From a virus: a DNA stretch of 43,347 nucleotides. The notes beneath the pieces are model-generated. The model saw nothing but the letters and a program-made list of their open reading frames with translations, was not told where the DNA came from and ran no database searches. The stretch's first letter is position 1. Every line of letters starts with the position of its first letter. This document shows, piece after piece, positions 15,860 through 23,663 of this stretch. The translations under genes and the position numbers were made by a program. The DNA lies in the IMG/VR virus record IMGVR_UViG_3300017991_000031, positions 1 through 43,347 of that record. The stretch is one strand, 5' to 3'.

Positions 15860-16366
15860 ATGGACATCATCGTCACCACACCCAAAAGCCAGATGGCCAA
15901 TGCAGCCCAGGAAGCGGCAGAGGCTGTCGAGGCCGGAGGCGGGTTATACTTCCGCCGGTTCCACTCGACCGCAGGCCCGCAGAAGATAGGCCGAAACGAT
16001 CGCATCTACTACGTCGAAAACGGGTACGTCCGAGGCTACGCCGTGGTGCGTGAGTTGCGACATGTCGGGCCTGGCGGCTTGCGATGCGAGACGACCAGAC
16101 GCGTTTGGGCGCAGGGCCTATATGCGTTGATGGCCGCCGACTCGTGGCATTGGATTCGGCCGATCCCGATGAAGGGCTTCCAGGGCTTTCGCTACGTCCA
16201 TCCGCGATCTCTTGGAGAGCCTCTGTACCTGGCGATTACACGGGCGGAGATCGTCGGCGGATGGCGCGACCCGAAACCCGCCGTCGGCCGCGAACGACCT
16301 ACCAAACGCGAAAACAAGGAAGCTTACTTGGTGAATCTGCGGAAATCTGCGAAATCTGCGGATTGA
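15860..16366 (+). CDS. PUA/ASCH-like fold protein
   Basis: 168 residues. GGLYFRRFHSTAGPQKIGRN, then DRIYYVENGYVRGYAVVREL has the beta-barrel pattern of PUA/ASCH-like domains, which bind RNA or modified bases (x-x-G-D-R-I-Y-x-x-x-x-x-x-x-G-x-A-V). The C-terminus (VNLRKSAKSAD) is made by repeat B. The assignment is by pattern only; the family is diverse and a precise role cannot be given. Confidence 0.45.
   Translation: MDIIVTTPKSQMANAAQEAAEAVEAGGGLYFRRFHSTAGPQKIGRNDRIYYVENGYVRGYAVVRELRHVGPGGLRCETTRRVWAQGLYALMAADSWHWIRPIPMKGFQGFRYVHPRSLGEPLYLAITRAEIVGGWRDPKPAVGRERPTKRENKEAYLVNLRKSAKSAD
16333..16364 (-). repeat. Dispersed repeat B, right half of a split copy
   Basis: GAATCTGCGGAAATCTGCGA, then AATCTGCGGAT. 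Its reverse complement aligns with the left half at 15442, 17 of the first 19 bases matching. Confidence 0.6.
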
Positions 16367-16478
16367 TTCGCGGGCCTAACCCGCCCGGATAGCTGCTCTT
16401 AGCCAGTTAGTCTAGCTCTTTTTCCAGTACTGGAACGCGGGGCCTTCCAATTGCGCCGCTAGCACCGATGGTCTCGGC

Positions 16479-16694
16479 ATGAGCACGGCAGCCGAGCAGT
16501 TGGCCGCGATCGAGACGGTCATCGACGCCCGCCTGAGCGGCGGGGCCATCATCCGCCACAGCTCCCTATCCATCTCCTTCGAGAAGGAATCGCTGACGGA
16601 CCTGTACAAGATCCGCGACCGCCTGGCCGCCCAGGTCGCCCGGCAGAATCGCGGCATGTTCCGCTACGCCCGCATGGACCAGGCGGTGGACTGA
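16479..16694 (+). CDS. Head-tail joining protein, gpW-like
   Basis: 71 residues, close to lambda gpW (68). It starts MSTAAEQLAAIETVIDARLS and has ESLTDLYKIRDRLAAQVARQ. The two-helix layout with a hairpin between and the place immediately before the portal are those of gpW, which closes filled heads. It ends TGATG, coupling to the portal start. The 112 bases before it hold no gene; a CCAGTACTGG palindrome lies at 16424-16433. Confidence 0.75.
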   Translation: MSTAAEQLAAIETVIDARLSGGAIIRHSSLSISFEKESLTDLYKIRDRLAAQVARQNRGMFRYARMDQAVD

Positions 16695-17704
16695 TGGCCC
16701 GCAAGCCCCTACCTCCGCCCACGACGTTCCGGGGCGTCGAGATCTACGCCCACGAGCCATTCCCCCGGGCGGCGCGCATGCTCGACGGCGTGGTTTCCGC
16801 GATCTCGCCACGCCGCGGGCGGCGCCGCCTGGGGGACAGGTTCCGGGCGTCCGTGGGCTACGACATCGCCCGGTCAGGTCGGCACCGGCGGGGCTACTCG
16901 ACCGCCGGCGGCTCGGGCGACCAGCACCTGAACTCGACCACGCTCAACAGGATCCGCGAGTGGTCCCGCGGCCAGGAGCGGAACAACTGCATCTACGACG
17001 GCATCCTCGCCCGCGACGTCGACAACGTGGTCGGCAGCCACTTCGGCTGGCGCCCCAACACCAAGGATCCCGGCTGGAACGAAGCGGCCGCCGAGATCGT
17101 CAAGACCCGGATGGCCGCCGCCGACGCCGGCGGCAGGTGGGATTTCCAGGGCTGGCTGCGGATGATGGTCCGGACGCTCGACCGCGACGGCGACGCCCTG
17201 GGCGTGTTCGACGCCGACGGCCGGATCGTCACCTACGAGGCCGACCAGCTCGCCACGCCCCGGGACCGCAAGGCTTCCGGCAGGCGCATAGTCAACGGCG
17301 TCGAGCTGGCCGACGACGGATCCGCGACGGCCTACTGGGTGGCCCCCCGGTCCAACAACGGCTGGGTGGACAAATCCAGCGAGGCCGTCCGCATCGACGC
17401 CCGCGACTGTGTGTTTCCGGCCTATTACAAGCGGACCTCGCAGACGCGGGGGATTCCCATACTCGGCAGCGGCGCGGACATCTTCGAGCGACTGGATGGA
17501 TACCTCGACAGCGAGACCTTCGCCGCCTGGGTCAACTCCTGCCTGGCGATGTTCATCAAGAAGTCGCCCGAGTACACGGACTCGACCTCGGCCGGCCCCG
17601 GCCAGGAGATGCAGGCCAACGCCGAGGGCACCTATGACCTGCTGCAGAAGTTCGACCGCGGCATGGTCATGGACCTCAACGTCGGCGAGGAGGTCGAGGC
17701 CTAG
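16694..17704 (+). CDS. Portal protein, lambda gpB-like, N-terminal part up to an in-frame TAG
   Basis: 336 residues to the amber codon at 17702. It includes SRGQERNNCIYDGILARDVD, MMVRTLDRDGDALGVFD, RTSQTRGIPILGSG and GMVMDLNVGEEVEA, the order of elements of gpB-type portals. The same frame continues after TAG with TPGRPQSNFESYVTAVLRFI, exactly where homologues continue, so the full product would be 515 residues including the recoded codon (lambda gpB is 533). It forms the dodecameric ring through which DNA enters. A portal truncated at 336 would lack the clip-to-crown region and should not function. Confidence 0.85.
   Translation: MARKPLPPPTTFRGVEIYAHEPFPRAARMLDGVVSAISPRRGRRRLGDRFRASVGYDIARSGRHRRGYSTAGGSGDQHLNSTTLNRIREWSRGQERNNCIYDGILARDVDNVVGSHFGWRPNTKDPGWNEAAAEIVKTRMAAADAGGRWDFQGWLRMMVRTLDRDGDALGVFDADGRIVTYEADQLATPRDRKASGRRIVNGVELADDGSATAYWVAPRSNNGWVDKSSEAVRIDARDCVFPAYYKRTSQTRGIPILGSGADIFERLDGYLDSETFAAWVNSCLAMFIKKSPEYTDSTSAGPGQEMQANAEGTYDLLQKFDRGMVMDLNVGEEVEA
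17702..17704 (+). other. In-frame amber codon inside the portal gene
   Basis: TAG interrupts codon 337 of the portal frame (GAG-GCC-TAG-ACG-CCC). At least eleven other genes in this genome end at TAG followed by non-coding DNA or another frame, so genome-wide reassignment is unlikely. Possible causes are a substitution (from CAG, TTG or similar), a read error, or partial read-through by a suppressor. Confidence 0.9.
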
Positions 17705-18241
17705 ACGCCCGGCCGGCCGCAATCCAACTTCGAGAGCTACGTCACCGCCGTCCTGCGCTTCATCGGCTGCCCGATCGGCATGCCGCTGGAGCTGATACTG
17801 CTGGACTTCAGCAAGACGAACTACAGCAGCGCCCGCGGCGCACTGCAGCAGGCGTATCGGGCCTTCCAGGTCCGCCAGGAGCACGTCAAGGCCAGCATCT
17901 GCCAGCCCAGCTACCGCCAGTGGATCGGCCGGGCCGTCCGCTCGGGGGACCTGACCGTCCGCGACGACATGTTCGCCTGCGTCTGGTATCCGCCCCGGTG
18001 GCCGTGGATCGACCCGCTCAAGGACGTCATGGCCGAGGAGCGTGCCGTCGCCGGCGGGATGCGGACCTTGCAGGAGATCGCCGCCCGCGAGGGCCGCAAC
18101 ATCATGGAGTTGATGGCCGAGCGGGCCGAGGAGCTGCGTTTCGCCCGCGCCAACGGGATCCCCCTGTCGAACGCCCCGGACACACTGGCCGCCACAGACG
18201 ACGAGGAGGCAGCCGACCATGCCGCTTCCGACACCAAATAA
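17705..18241 (+). CDS. Portal protein, C-terminal part after the amber codon
   Basis: 178 codons in the portal frame, beginning TPGRPQSNFESYVTAVLRFI and containing LLDFSKTNYSSARGALQQAY, the strongly conserved DFSKTNYSSAR block of gpB-type portals. An ATG at 17780 could start a separate 153-residue piece, but no ribosome binding site precedes it. It ends TAA, overlapping the protease gene by 23 bases. Confidence 0.8.
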   Translation, partial: TPGRPQSNFESYVTAVLRFIGCPIGMPLELILLDFSKTNYSSARGALQQAYRAFQVRQEHVKASICQPSYRQWIGRAVRSGDLTVRDDMFACVWYPPRWPWIDPLKDVMAEERAVAGGMRTLQEIAAREGRNIMELMAERAEELRFARANGIPLSNAPDTLAATDDEEAADHAASDTK

Positions 18242-19868
18242 GCGGGAGTCCGAGAAGGATTTTATCGACCGCTGCATGGGCGACTCGACCATGACGCGGG
18301 AGTACCCCGACTCCAGCCAGCGCCGCGCCATCTGCCAGAAGCAGTGGGACTCGAAGGCCCAGGCCGAAGCCGAAAAAACCGCTGCCGCCGGCGCCGATCC
18401 GTTCATCCGCGATCGGGCCATCATGCGTTACCTGACGCAAACGGGCTGGGCGATCATGCCCGAGGTCCTCGAACGCCTGGTGGGCATCGTCGAGCGCCAC
18501 GCCGAGGGCGTCAATCTGGACGCCGAACAGATTGAGGCCGCCCTGGGCGCCGCCCGGAAGGCGCCGCCGCCGGCCGCATACCCGCGGATCGCCGACTATC
18601 GGGTGGACCGGATCACCGCAACGGCCATCGTCCCTGTCGTCGGCGTCATCGCCAAGCACGCCAGCCAGGTCAACGACGTCAGCCAGCCCGAGGGCACCAG
18701 CACCGAGCAGATCCGCGACGACCTCGCCCGGGCGATGGCCGACGAGAAGGTCAACTCGGTGATGCTGCACATCGAGAGCCCTGGCGGGACGGTGTTCGGG
18801 ACCCCCGAGCTGGCGGCCGAAATCGCCGAGCTGGCCAAGACCAAACCGATCATCGCGTACGCCGACGACCTCGCCGCGAGCGGGGCATACTGGCTGGGAT
18901 CTCAGGCGAGCAGGTTCTACGCCAGCCGTACGGCCGCGGTCGGCTCGATTGGCGTGTACTTCGTCATTCGCGACTCCAGCCGCCGTGCAGAGCGGGAGGG
19001 GGTGCGGTACCACGTCGTCAGGACCGGCCGCTACAAGGGCGTTGGCCTACCGGGGACCTCCGTCGAGCAGTCTGACCTCGGCGACCTCGAGGGCCAGGCC
19101 CGGGCGCTGCACCAGGTGTTCGCCGCCGACGTCGCCCGGGGCCGTCACCTTGCCGACGAAGCGATTTCGCAGGTCGCCGACGGCCGCGTTCTGATCGGTG
19201 GCGACGCCGTCGCCGCCGGCCTGATCGACGCCGTGATGAGTTTTCAGCAGGCACTCACATCCGCCAGGCCTGTGGCAAAGGCCGCGAGGCGGTCCACGAG
19301 CAAGCCCAAGGCAACACAGAAAGGGAAAGCCATGGCTGATGAAGCACAGGAAACGCAGACGGGCCTGACGGCCGAGGACGTGGGCACCGCCGCGGCGGCT
19401 GCCGCCGAGAAGGCCAAGGCGGAGGCCACCGCCGCCGAGCGGGACCGGATTGCCGCACTGCAGGCCGAGTTCGGCGACCAGCCGGAGGTCCTCGCCAAGG
19501 CGACGGCCGACGGCCTGACCATCGATCAGGCCAAGGCGGCTGCCTACGACGCGCTGAAGGCCAGCCTCGCCGCCAGCCGCAAGGAGGCCGACGACCTCAA
19601 GGCCGCCATCGGCCGCGAGGGCATGTCCATCGAGAAGTTGCTCAAGCTGGACGCGAGCGACGAGCAGGCCGACCCCAAGGCGGCCGGCGGGTCGGCGGCG
19701 GACGATGGCGAGGCCGCGACCTACACCGCGGCCGTCGAGCGGTTCAAGGCCGAGCTGATGACCAGCGGAGTCGCCGAGGCGTCCGCCGGCGCCAAGGCCC
19801 ACGCCAGGGCAACGCGGGAGTACCCCAAGGCCAAAGCGGCGTGGATGAAGGCCAACAAGGTCGGCTGA
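18219..19868 (+). CDS. Head maturation protease-scaffold, gpC-like (S49)
   Basis: 549 residues. Residues 130-345 are a ClpP/SppA-type S49 domain: LHIESPGGTVFGTPELAAEI as the oxyanion-strand segment, the nucleophile Ser221 in LAASGAYW, and Lys273 in GRYKGVG as general base, the Ser-Lys dyad with the 52-residue spacing usual for this family. The N-terminus MPLPTPNKRESEKDFIDRCM resembles the leader seen before such proteases. From about residue 372 the protein is Ala/Lys/Glu-rich and helical, the scaffold part. It processes head proteins and itself inside the prohead, as C/Nu3 do in lambda. Confidence 0.85.
   Translation: MPLPTPNKRESEKDFIDRCMGDSTMTREYPDSSQRRAICQKQWDSKAQAEAEKTAAAGADPFIRDRAIMRYLTQTGWAIMPEVLERLVGIVERHAEGVNLDAEQIEAALGAARKAPPPAAYPRIADYRVDRITATAIVPVVGVIAKHASQVNDVSQPEGTSTEQIRDDLARAMADEKVNSVMLHIESPGGTVFGTPELAAEIAELAKTKPIIAYADDLAASGAYWLGSQASRFYASRTAAVGSIGVYFVIRDSSRRAEREGVRYHVVRTGRYKGVGLPGTSVEQSDLGDLEGQARALHQVFAADVARGRHLADEAISQVADGRVLIGGDAVAAGLIDAVMSFQQALTSARPVAKAARRSTSKPKATQKGKAMADEAQETQTGLTAEDVGTAAAAAAEKAKAEATAAERDRIAALQAEFGDQPEVLAKATADGLTIDQAKAAAYDALKASLAASRKEADDLKAAIGREGMSIEKLLKLDASDEQADPKAAGGSAADDGEAATYTAAVERFKAELMTSGVAEASAGAKAHARATREYPKAKAAWMKANKVG
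19332..19868 (+). CDS. Nested scaffold protein, Nu3-like
   Basis: An in-frame start inside the protease gene: ATG 19332 after AGAAAGGGAAAGCC. It would give a 178-residue helical, Ala/Glu/Lys-rich protein (MADEAQETQTGLTAEDVGTA...). Lambda makes Nu3 from such a start within C. The start is inferred from the ribosome binding site and the sharp change of composition. Confidence 0.6.
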   Translation: MADEAQETQTGLTAEDVGTAAAAAAEKAKAEATAAERDRIAALQAEFGDQPEVLAKATADGLTIDQAKAAAYDALKASLAASRKEADDLKAAIGREGMSIEKLLKLDASDEQADPKAAGGSAADDGEAATYTAAVERFKAELMTSGVAEASAGAKAHARATREYPKAKAAWMKANKVG

Positions 19869-19938
19869 TCGCGGGCCGGGCCGGGCACGGACGCCGGGCC
19901 TCGGTGCATGTCAGCCTCAAGGATGAGGAGAACACGAG

Positions 19939-21054
19939 ATGAGTCAAATGACCGAAGGCCCGCTCACGCTGACCAACGGCGAGACGGGCACGATCGAGCC
20001 CTGGCGCGTTGTGAAGCCCAACGGCACCACCGCACGGTCGGTGATTTACGCCGACGCGGGCGAGGGCGACGTGGCCATCGGCATCACCATGGGCCGGGTC
20101 GCCACCGGCCTGCAGGTGCCGATCTGGCCGCTGAACACCCGCGGCACCTGCAAGGCCAAGATCAACGAGACCTGCGATGCCTGGGCGTCGCTGTACTGCG
20201 GGGACGACGGCAAGCTCTCGGCGGTGCCGTCGGGGCCCGTGGTGGCGATCGCCATGGAGGCAGCCGCCGCCGACGAGCAGATCATCGAGGTGATGCCCGT
20301 CATGGGCGCCGCCGCCGGCGGCATCGCCCCCGACGAATCCCGCAAGGTCCGCTACTTCGAGGACTTCCTGGCTGTCAGCTACGGCAAGGACCTGGCGCTG
20401 GCCAACGAGTCCGACCCGACGGGCATGTTCAGCGCCACCGCCGACCGCGGCCAGTGGCTGCTGACGCTGACCGACGGCGACAGCGACGCCGGCGAGGTCC
20501 TCAACTCCGCAGACGACGCCCCCGGCGGCATACTGGCCTGCACGACCAACGACAAGGCCAACGACCTGAACTCCTGCCAGCTCAACGGCGAGAGCTTCAA
20601 GCTCGCCTCGGGCAAGCCGCTGCTGTTCGAGACGCAGATCGCCGTCGAGGACGCCGACAAGATGGACTGGTTCATCGGCCTGGCGATCGCCGACACCAGC
20701 ATCCTGGCCGGCACTTCCGACCGCGTCGGCTTCGAGTGCCTCCACGACGGCAACATCGACTGCCTGGTCGAGCAGGACACCACCGAGAACGCCGAGGACA
20801 CCGCAGTCGACATCTCCGACGGCACTGTCGCGACCTGGTCGACGAAGTCGGTCAAGCTGAGCTTCCGCTGGGACGGCGTTGACACGATCGACTTCTTCGT
20901 CGACGACGCCCTGGTCGAGAGCATGACCGACAACGGCACGACGATCGTCATCCCCGACGACGAGGCCCTCACGCCGACGTTCGAGGTCAAGACCACCGAG
21001 GCGGCCGCGAACACGCTCTGGATCGACTACATCCTCGTCGAGGCGACTCGGTAG
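19939..21054 (+). CDS. Head decoration protein with extra C-terminal beta domain
   Basis: 371 residues after GAGGAGAACACGAG. The first 125 residues (GPLTLTNGETGTIEPWRVVK ... AGEGDVAIGITMGRVATGLQV) resemble capsid decoration proteins, which at roughly 110-130 residues would normally end here. A further 230 residues (WLLTLTDGDSDAGEVLNSAD ... SFRWDGVDTIDFFVDDALVE ... LWIDYILVEATR) look like a concanavalin/LamG-type sandwich. The position between scaffold and capsid gene matches gpD in lambda. The extra domain would project from the capsid surface and may bind sugars or particles. Confidence 0.65.
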   Translation: MSQMTEGPLTLTNGETGTIEPWRVVKPNGTTARSVIYADAGEGDVAIGITMGRVATGLQVPIWPLNTRGTCKAKINETCDAWASLYCGDDGKLSAVPSGPVVAIAMEAAAADEQIIEVMPVMGAAAGGIAPDESRKVRYFEDFLAVSYGKDLALANESDPTGMFSATADRGQWLLTLTDGDSDAGEVLNSADDAPGGILACTTNDKANDLNSCQLNGESFKLASGKPLLFETQIAVEDADKMDWFIGLAIADTSILAGTSDRVGFECLHDGNIDCLVEQDTTENAEDTAVDISDGTVATWSTKSVKLSFRWDGVDTIDFFVDDALVESMTDNGTTIVIPDDEALTPTFEVKTTEAAANTLWIDYILVEATR

Positions 21055-21201
21055 CCGGCGCGCCTTCTGGGCGCCTTGTGACAAACCCAATCCGGGGTCG
21101 CAACGGATTGCGGCGCCGGCCGAGGGCAGTCCTTCCGGGGCGACACGGACGTCGCCCCGGGCGGGCGGTTTCAGGCCCGAAACAGTGAAGGAGCACTGAA
21201 G

Positions 21202-22164
21202 ATGATTGCAGAGAGCGGAGTAACGCTGCGGCGGGACCTCTCGGCCGTCGCCAACGAGTTCGACGACATCCAGGCGCGTGAGATGTTCATCGGCCTGCGC
21301 GCGGCCCCGGTGTTCAGGGTCGGCGAGGAGAGCGCCTATTACCCGGTCATCTGCCGCGAGACGTTCCGCAAGCCCGCCGAGACGGAGCGGGCGTCGGACG
21401 GCAGCTACAACCGCGTCAGCGGGGAGTTCGGGTCGGGCACCTACAGCTGCGAGGAGCACGGCCTGGAGTACCTCATCGACGACAAGCGCCGCAAGCGGTA
21501 CCAGAGCTTTTTCGACGCCGAGTCCGCGGCGGTGCGGATCCTGCGCCATCAGATCCTGATGGCCCAGGAGCGCAGGATCAGCTCGCTGATCCTCGACAGC
21601 TCGACCTTCACGGCCAACAGCGTCTCCACGGCCTGGGCGACGGTCGCCAGCTCTGTGCCGCTGACGGACGTGACGACCGGCTGCGAGACGCTCGAGGACA
21701 ACTGCGGCATCGGCCGCGAGAACTACACGCTCATCGTGCCGAGGACGGAGTACAAGTACCTCTGCACCACCGACTCGATCCTCGGGCGCATCAAGTACGT
21801 CGCCCCCGGCGTCACTCGCGGGATGCTGACGACGCAGCTTCTGGCCGAGTTCTTCGGGATCAAGCAGGTGCTTGTCGCCGGCGGATCCTACGACTCCGCC
21901 GGCGAGGGCGTCGCCGAGAGCATGTCGCAGATCTGGTCGACCGGCTACGCGATGCTGTGCGTGATCGCCGGCGAGGGCGACCCGCTGGAGATGCCCAGCA
22001 TCGCCCGGACGATGCTCTGGGCCGAGGACAGCCCCGAGAACGTCGTCGTCGAGACCTACCGCGACGAGAAGCGCCGCAGCGACGTGGTCCGGATGCGGCA
22101 CAACGTCGACGAGGTCCTGACGGCCGACGCCGACCTGCTGGGCTATCTCCTGAGCACCACCTGA
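21202..22164 (+). CDS. Major capsid protein (HK97 fold)
   Basis: 320 residues from ATG 21202 after GAAGGAG. Its place after protease, scaffold and decoration genes and its content match gpE-type capsid proteins: an N-terminal arm (LRRDLSAVANEFDDIQAREM), then VFRVGEESAYYPVICRETF, the spine-helix region RILRHQILMAQERRISSLIL and a C-terminal WSTGYAMLCVIAGEGDPLEM. It ends at TGA 22162-22164, and an A-type intergenic element follows within two bases. The identification is by fold pattern and synteny. Confidence 0.75.
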   Translation: MIAESGVTLRRDLSAVANEFDDIQAREMFIGLRAAPVFRVGEESAYYPVICRETFRKPAETERASDGSYNRVSGEFGSGTYSCEEHGLEYLIDDKRRKRYQSFFDAESAAVRILRHQILMAQERRISSLILDSSTFTANSVSTAWATVASSVPLTDVTTGCETLEDNCGIGRENYTLIVPRTEYKYLCTTDSILGRIKYVAPGVTRGMLTTQLLAEFFGIKQVLVAGGSYDSAGEGVAESMSQIWSTGYAMLCVIAGEGDPLEMPSIARTMLWAEDSPENVVVETYRDEKRRSDVVRMRHNVDEVLTADADLLGYLLSTT

Positions 22165-22165
22165 T

Positions 22166-22245
22166 CGGCTGCTGCGCAGCCGAATTTGAGATCTGAGATT
22201 TCAAATCTCAAATGCAGCCGCCGGAGCCCCGGCGACGGCGGCTGC
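22166..22245. repeat. Intergenic element A2: hairpin, TTTGAGAT repeats, hairpin
   Basis: CGGCTGC/GCAGCCG (22166-22182, loop TGC), then TTTGAGAT/ATCTCAAAT units (22183-22213), then GCAGCCGCCG/CGGCGGCTGC (22214-22245). The AT part is itself a near palindrome. It fills the whole gap between the capsid stop and the next ribosome binding site. Confidence 0.8.
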
Positions 22246-22265
22246 CCGAGGAGGTGGCCGTGGCG

Positions 22266-22481
22266 ATGTCAGAGGAGCAGCGAGCGTTGACCAGGGAAAT
22301 CGCCTTCGAGGTCGCCGAGATCACGATCAAGCGATTCGAGCAGGTCCACATACAGACCTGCCCCTGGGGCAGGAAGCTGTCGCGGTGGATGTGGATCGCC
22401 TTCGGCGTGGCCCTGGGTCTCGGCGTGGCCGGCTACGGCGTCGGCCAGGCCATCGCGACGGCGATCCGCGTGGCGAAGTAG
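22266..22481 (+). CDS. Small single-pass membrane protein
   Basis: 71 residues from ATG 22266 (GTG 22260 also possible), after GAGGAGG. The N-terminal half is a charged helix (SEEQRALTREIAFEVAEITI); residues about 45-66 (IAFGVALGLGVAGYGVGQAI) are one membrane helix with Gly-rich packing. It is followed directly by a lipoprotein gene. A lysis role is possible from the pairing but unproven. Confidence 0.6.
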   Translation: MSEEQRALTREIAFEVAEITIKRFEQVHIQTCPWGRKLSRWMWIAFGVALGLGVAGYGVGQAIATAIRVAK

Positions 22482-22493
22482 GGAGGTGGTCCG

Positions 22494-23165
22494 ATGCGGT
22501 CGAAACGACTGGCGACTCTGGCGGCGGTCCTGATGCTCGCCCCCGGCTGCGGCATGTTGGACGGCCCCAAGGCCCGCGTGCTGACCGGGGCCAATCGCAT
22601 CGACGACCTGGCCGGCGGCATCCAGGCCGACCTGGCCGTCGCCCGCAACGCGGTGCAGGCCGGCGCCGACGGCCGCGAGGTCCTGGCCCCGATCGACTCG
22701 GCCGACCGCAAGGCCGGCGAGATCAAGGCCGCCACCCGCAGCGTCCGATCGCAGCTGCCCAAGCTCGAGGAGACCGAGAGCAAGCTCTGGCCGCTGCTCA
22801 AGCTCGCCGCGATCGTCGCATTGATCGTCGTGGTCCTGATCGCCATGAGCCGCCTTGGCATCGACAAGGTTCTCAAGCCCATCTTCGCCAAGCTGGGCCT
22901 TGGCATCAGCCGGCTGACCAAGTCCGAGGCCAAGCTCGACGCCGAGGCGCTCGCCAATGGCGAGAAGGGCAACCCCGAGCTTCAGGCCCGCGTCGCCATC
23001 CGCCGCGCCACCGACGCCGGCTACGACCGCGAGTTCGTCCGGCAGAAGCAGCGCGTCGCCCGGGAGCAGTCCCCCAAGGTCCACGCGAATGTCCCGCTGC
23101 CAGACGGCGTCGCGGTCCCCAAGGTCGCCCCGCCGCCCGCGGCCGCCCCCGCTGCCACGGGCTGA
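22494..23165 (+). CDS. Lipoprotein with internal membrane helix
   Basis: 223 residues after GGGAGGTGG. The N-terminal signal MRSKRLATLAAVLMLAPGCG carries a lipobox (LAPGC) for lipid attachment. After about 75 periplasmic residues with helical heptads, a strong membrane segment follows (LAAIVALIVVVLIAM, residues about 103-118), then a basic C-terminal domain and Pro/Ala tail. A protein tethered by lipid at one end and by a helix further in recalls unimolecular spanins, although those carry the helix at the very C-terminus. Spanin-like disruption of the outer membrane is a hypothesis; a connector role is less likely. Confidence 0.55.
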   Translation: MRSKRLATLAAVLMLAPGCGMLDGPKARVLTGANRIDDLAGGIQADLAVARNAVQAGADGREVLAPIDSADRKAGEIKAATRSVRSQLPKLEETESKLWPLLKLAAIVALIVVVLIAMSRLGIDKVLKPIFAKLGLGISRLTKSEAKLDAEALANGEKGNPELQARVAIRRATDAGYDREFVRQKQRVAREQSPKVHANVPLPDGVAVPKVAPPPAAAPAATG

Positions 23166-23189
23166 TCTGAGATTTCAGATTTGAGATTC
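23164..23189. repeat. Intergenic element A3: TTTGAGAT repeats
   Basis: GATCTGAGATTTCAGATTTG and AGATT fill the gap between the lipoprotein stop and the next start; no strong GC hairpin here. Confidence 0.7.
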
Positions 23190-23194
23190 CTTAC

Positions 23195-23563
23195 ATGAGC
23201 GTCCTGGACACACAGATCGCGACCGACCTTGCCAACGTCATGGCCGACGTCGGCCGCGACGTCACCTACACGCCCGCCGGCGGCTCGGGCACGACCGTCT
23301 CGGCCATCGTCCCACCGTACCGCAAGGCCGTCGACGACTACGACGAGACCAGCCGCGAGGCCTACCGCTCCGTCGAGATCATCGTCCAGATCTCCGAGGT
23401 CGCCACGCCCGCCATCGGCGACCAGTTCACGTTCGTCGACCTCACCTGGGCGGTCACCGAGATCGCCGGGATCAGTTCCGCTTACGCGATCCTCCGCCTG
23501 CTCGAGGTCCGCAGGTCGCGGACGCAGACCTCCGCCGGCGGATACAAGGACATGCCCAGATGA
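23195..23563 (+). CDS. Head-tail connector/joining protein candidate
   Basis: 122 residues. Strand-rich: VGRDVTYTPAGGSGTTVSAI, then REAYRSVEIIVQISEVATPA and DQFTFVDLTWAVTEIAGI. This short all-beta pattern and the place downstream of the capsid fit the head-completion (gpFII-like) or stopper proteins. The final codons (MPR and TGA) enter a repeat B copy. Confidence 0.55.
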   Translation: MSVLDTQIATDLANVMADVGRDVTYTPAGGSGTTVSAIVPPYRKAVDDYDETSREAYRSVEIIVQISEVATPAIGDQFTFVDLTWAVTEIAGISSAYAILRLLEVRRSRTQTSAGGYKDMPR

Positions 23564-23646
23564 TCCGCAGATTCCGCAGATGCTCGCAGATAGCAGCAGG
23601 AGCTGCTTTTGTTCTGCTCTGCGCGAATCTGCGCAATCTGCGGATA
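23563..23646. repeat. Dispersed repeat B, full hairpin copy
   Basis: The left arm ATCCGCAGATTCCGCAGA and the right arm TCTGCGCAATCTGCGGAT are inverted repeats matching at 17 of 18 positions, separated by about 50 bases that include AGCAG/CTGCT. The unit begins within the stop codon of the upstream gene and ends 18 bases before the next start. Confidence 0.8.
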
Positions 23647-23663
23647 GATCGGGAGCCCTGCGG

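Noticed and set aside
16388-16480. Possible tRNA starting GCCCGGATAGCT
   Set aside because: Only the first 12 bases resemble a tRNA; no D stem, anticodon stem or T loop follows.
16694-18241. Genome-wide TAG reassignment
   Set aside because: Many genes, including the Cro-like, decoration, beta-helix and membrane-protein genes, end properly at TAG before hairpins or other frames.
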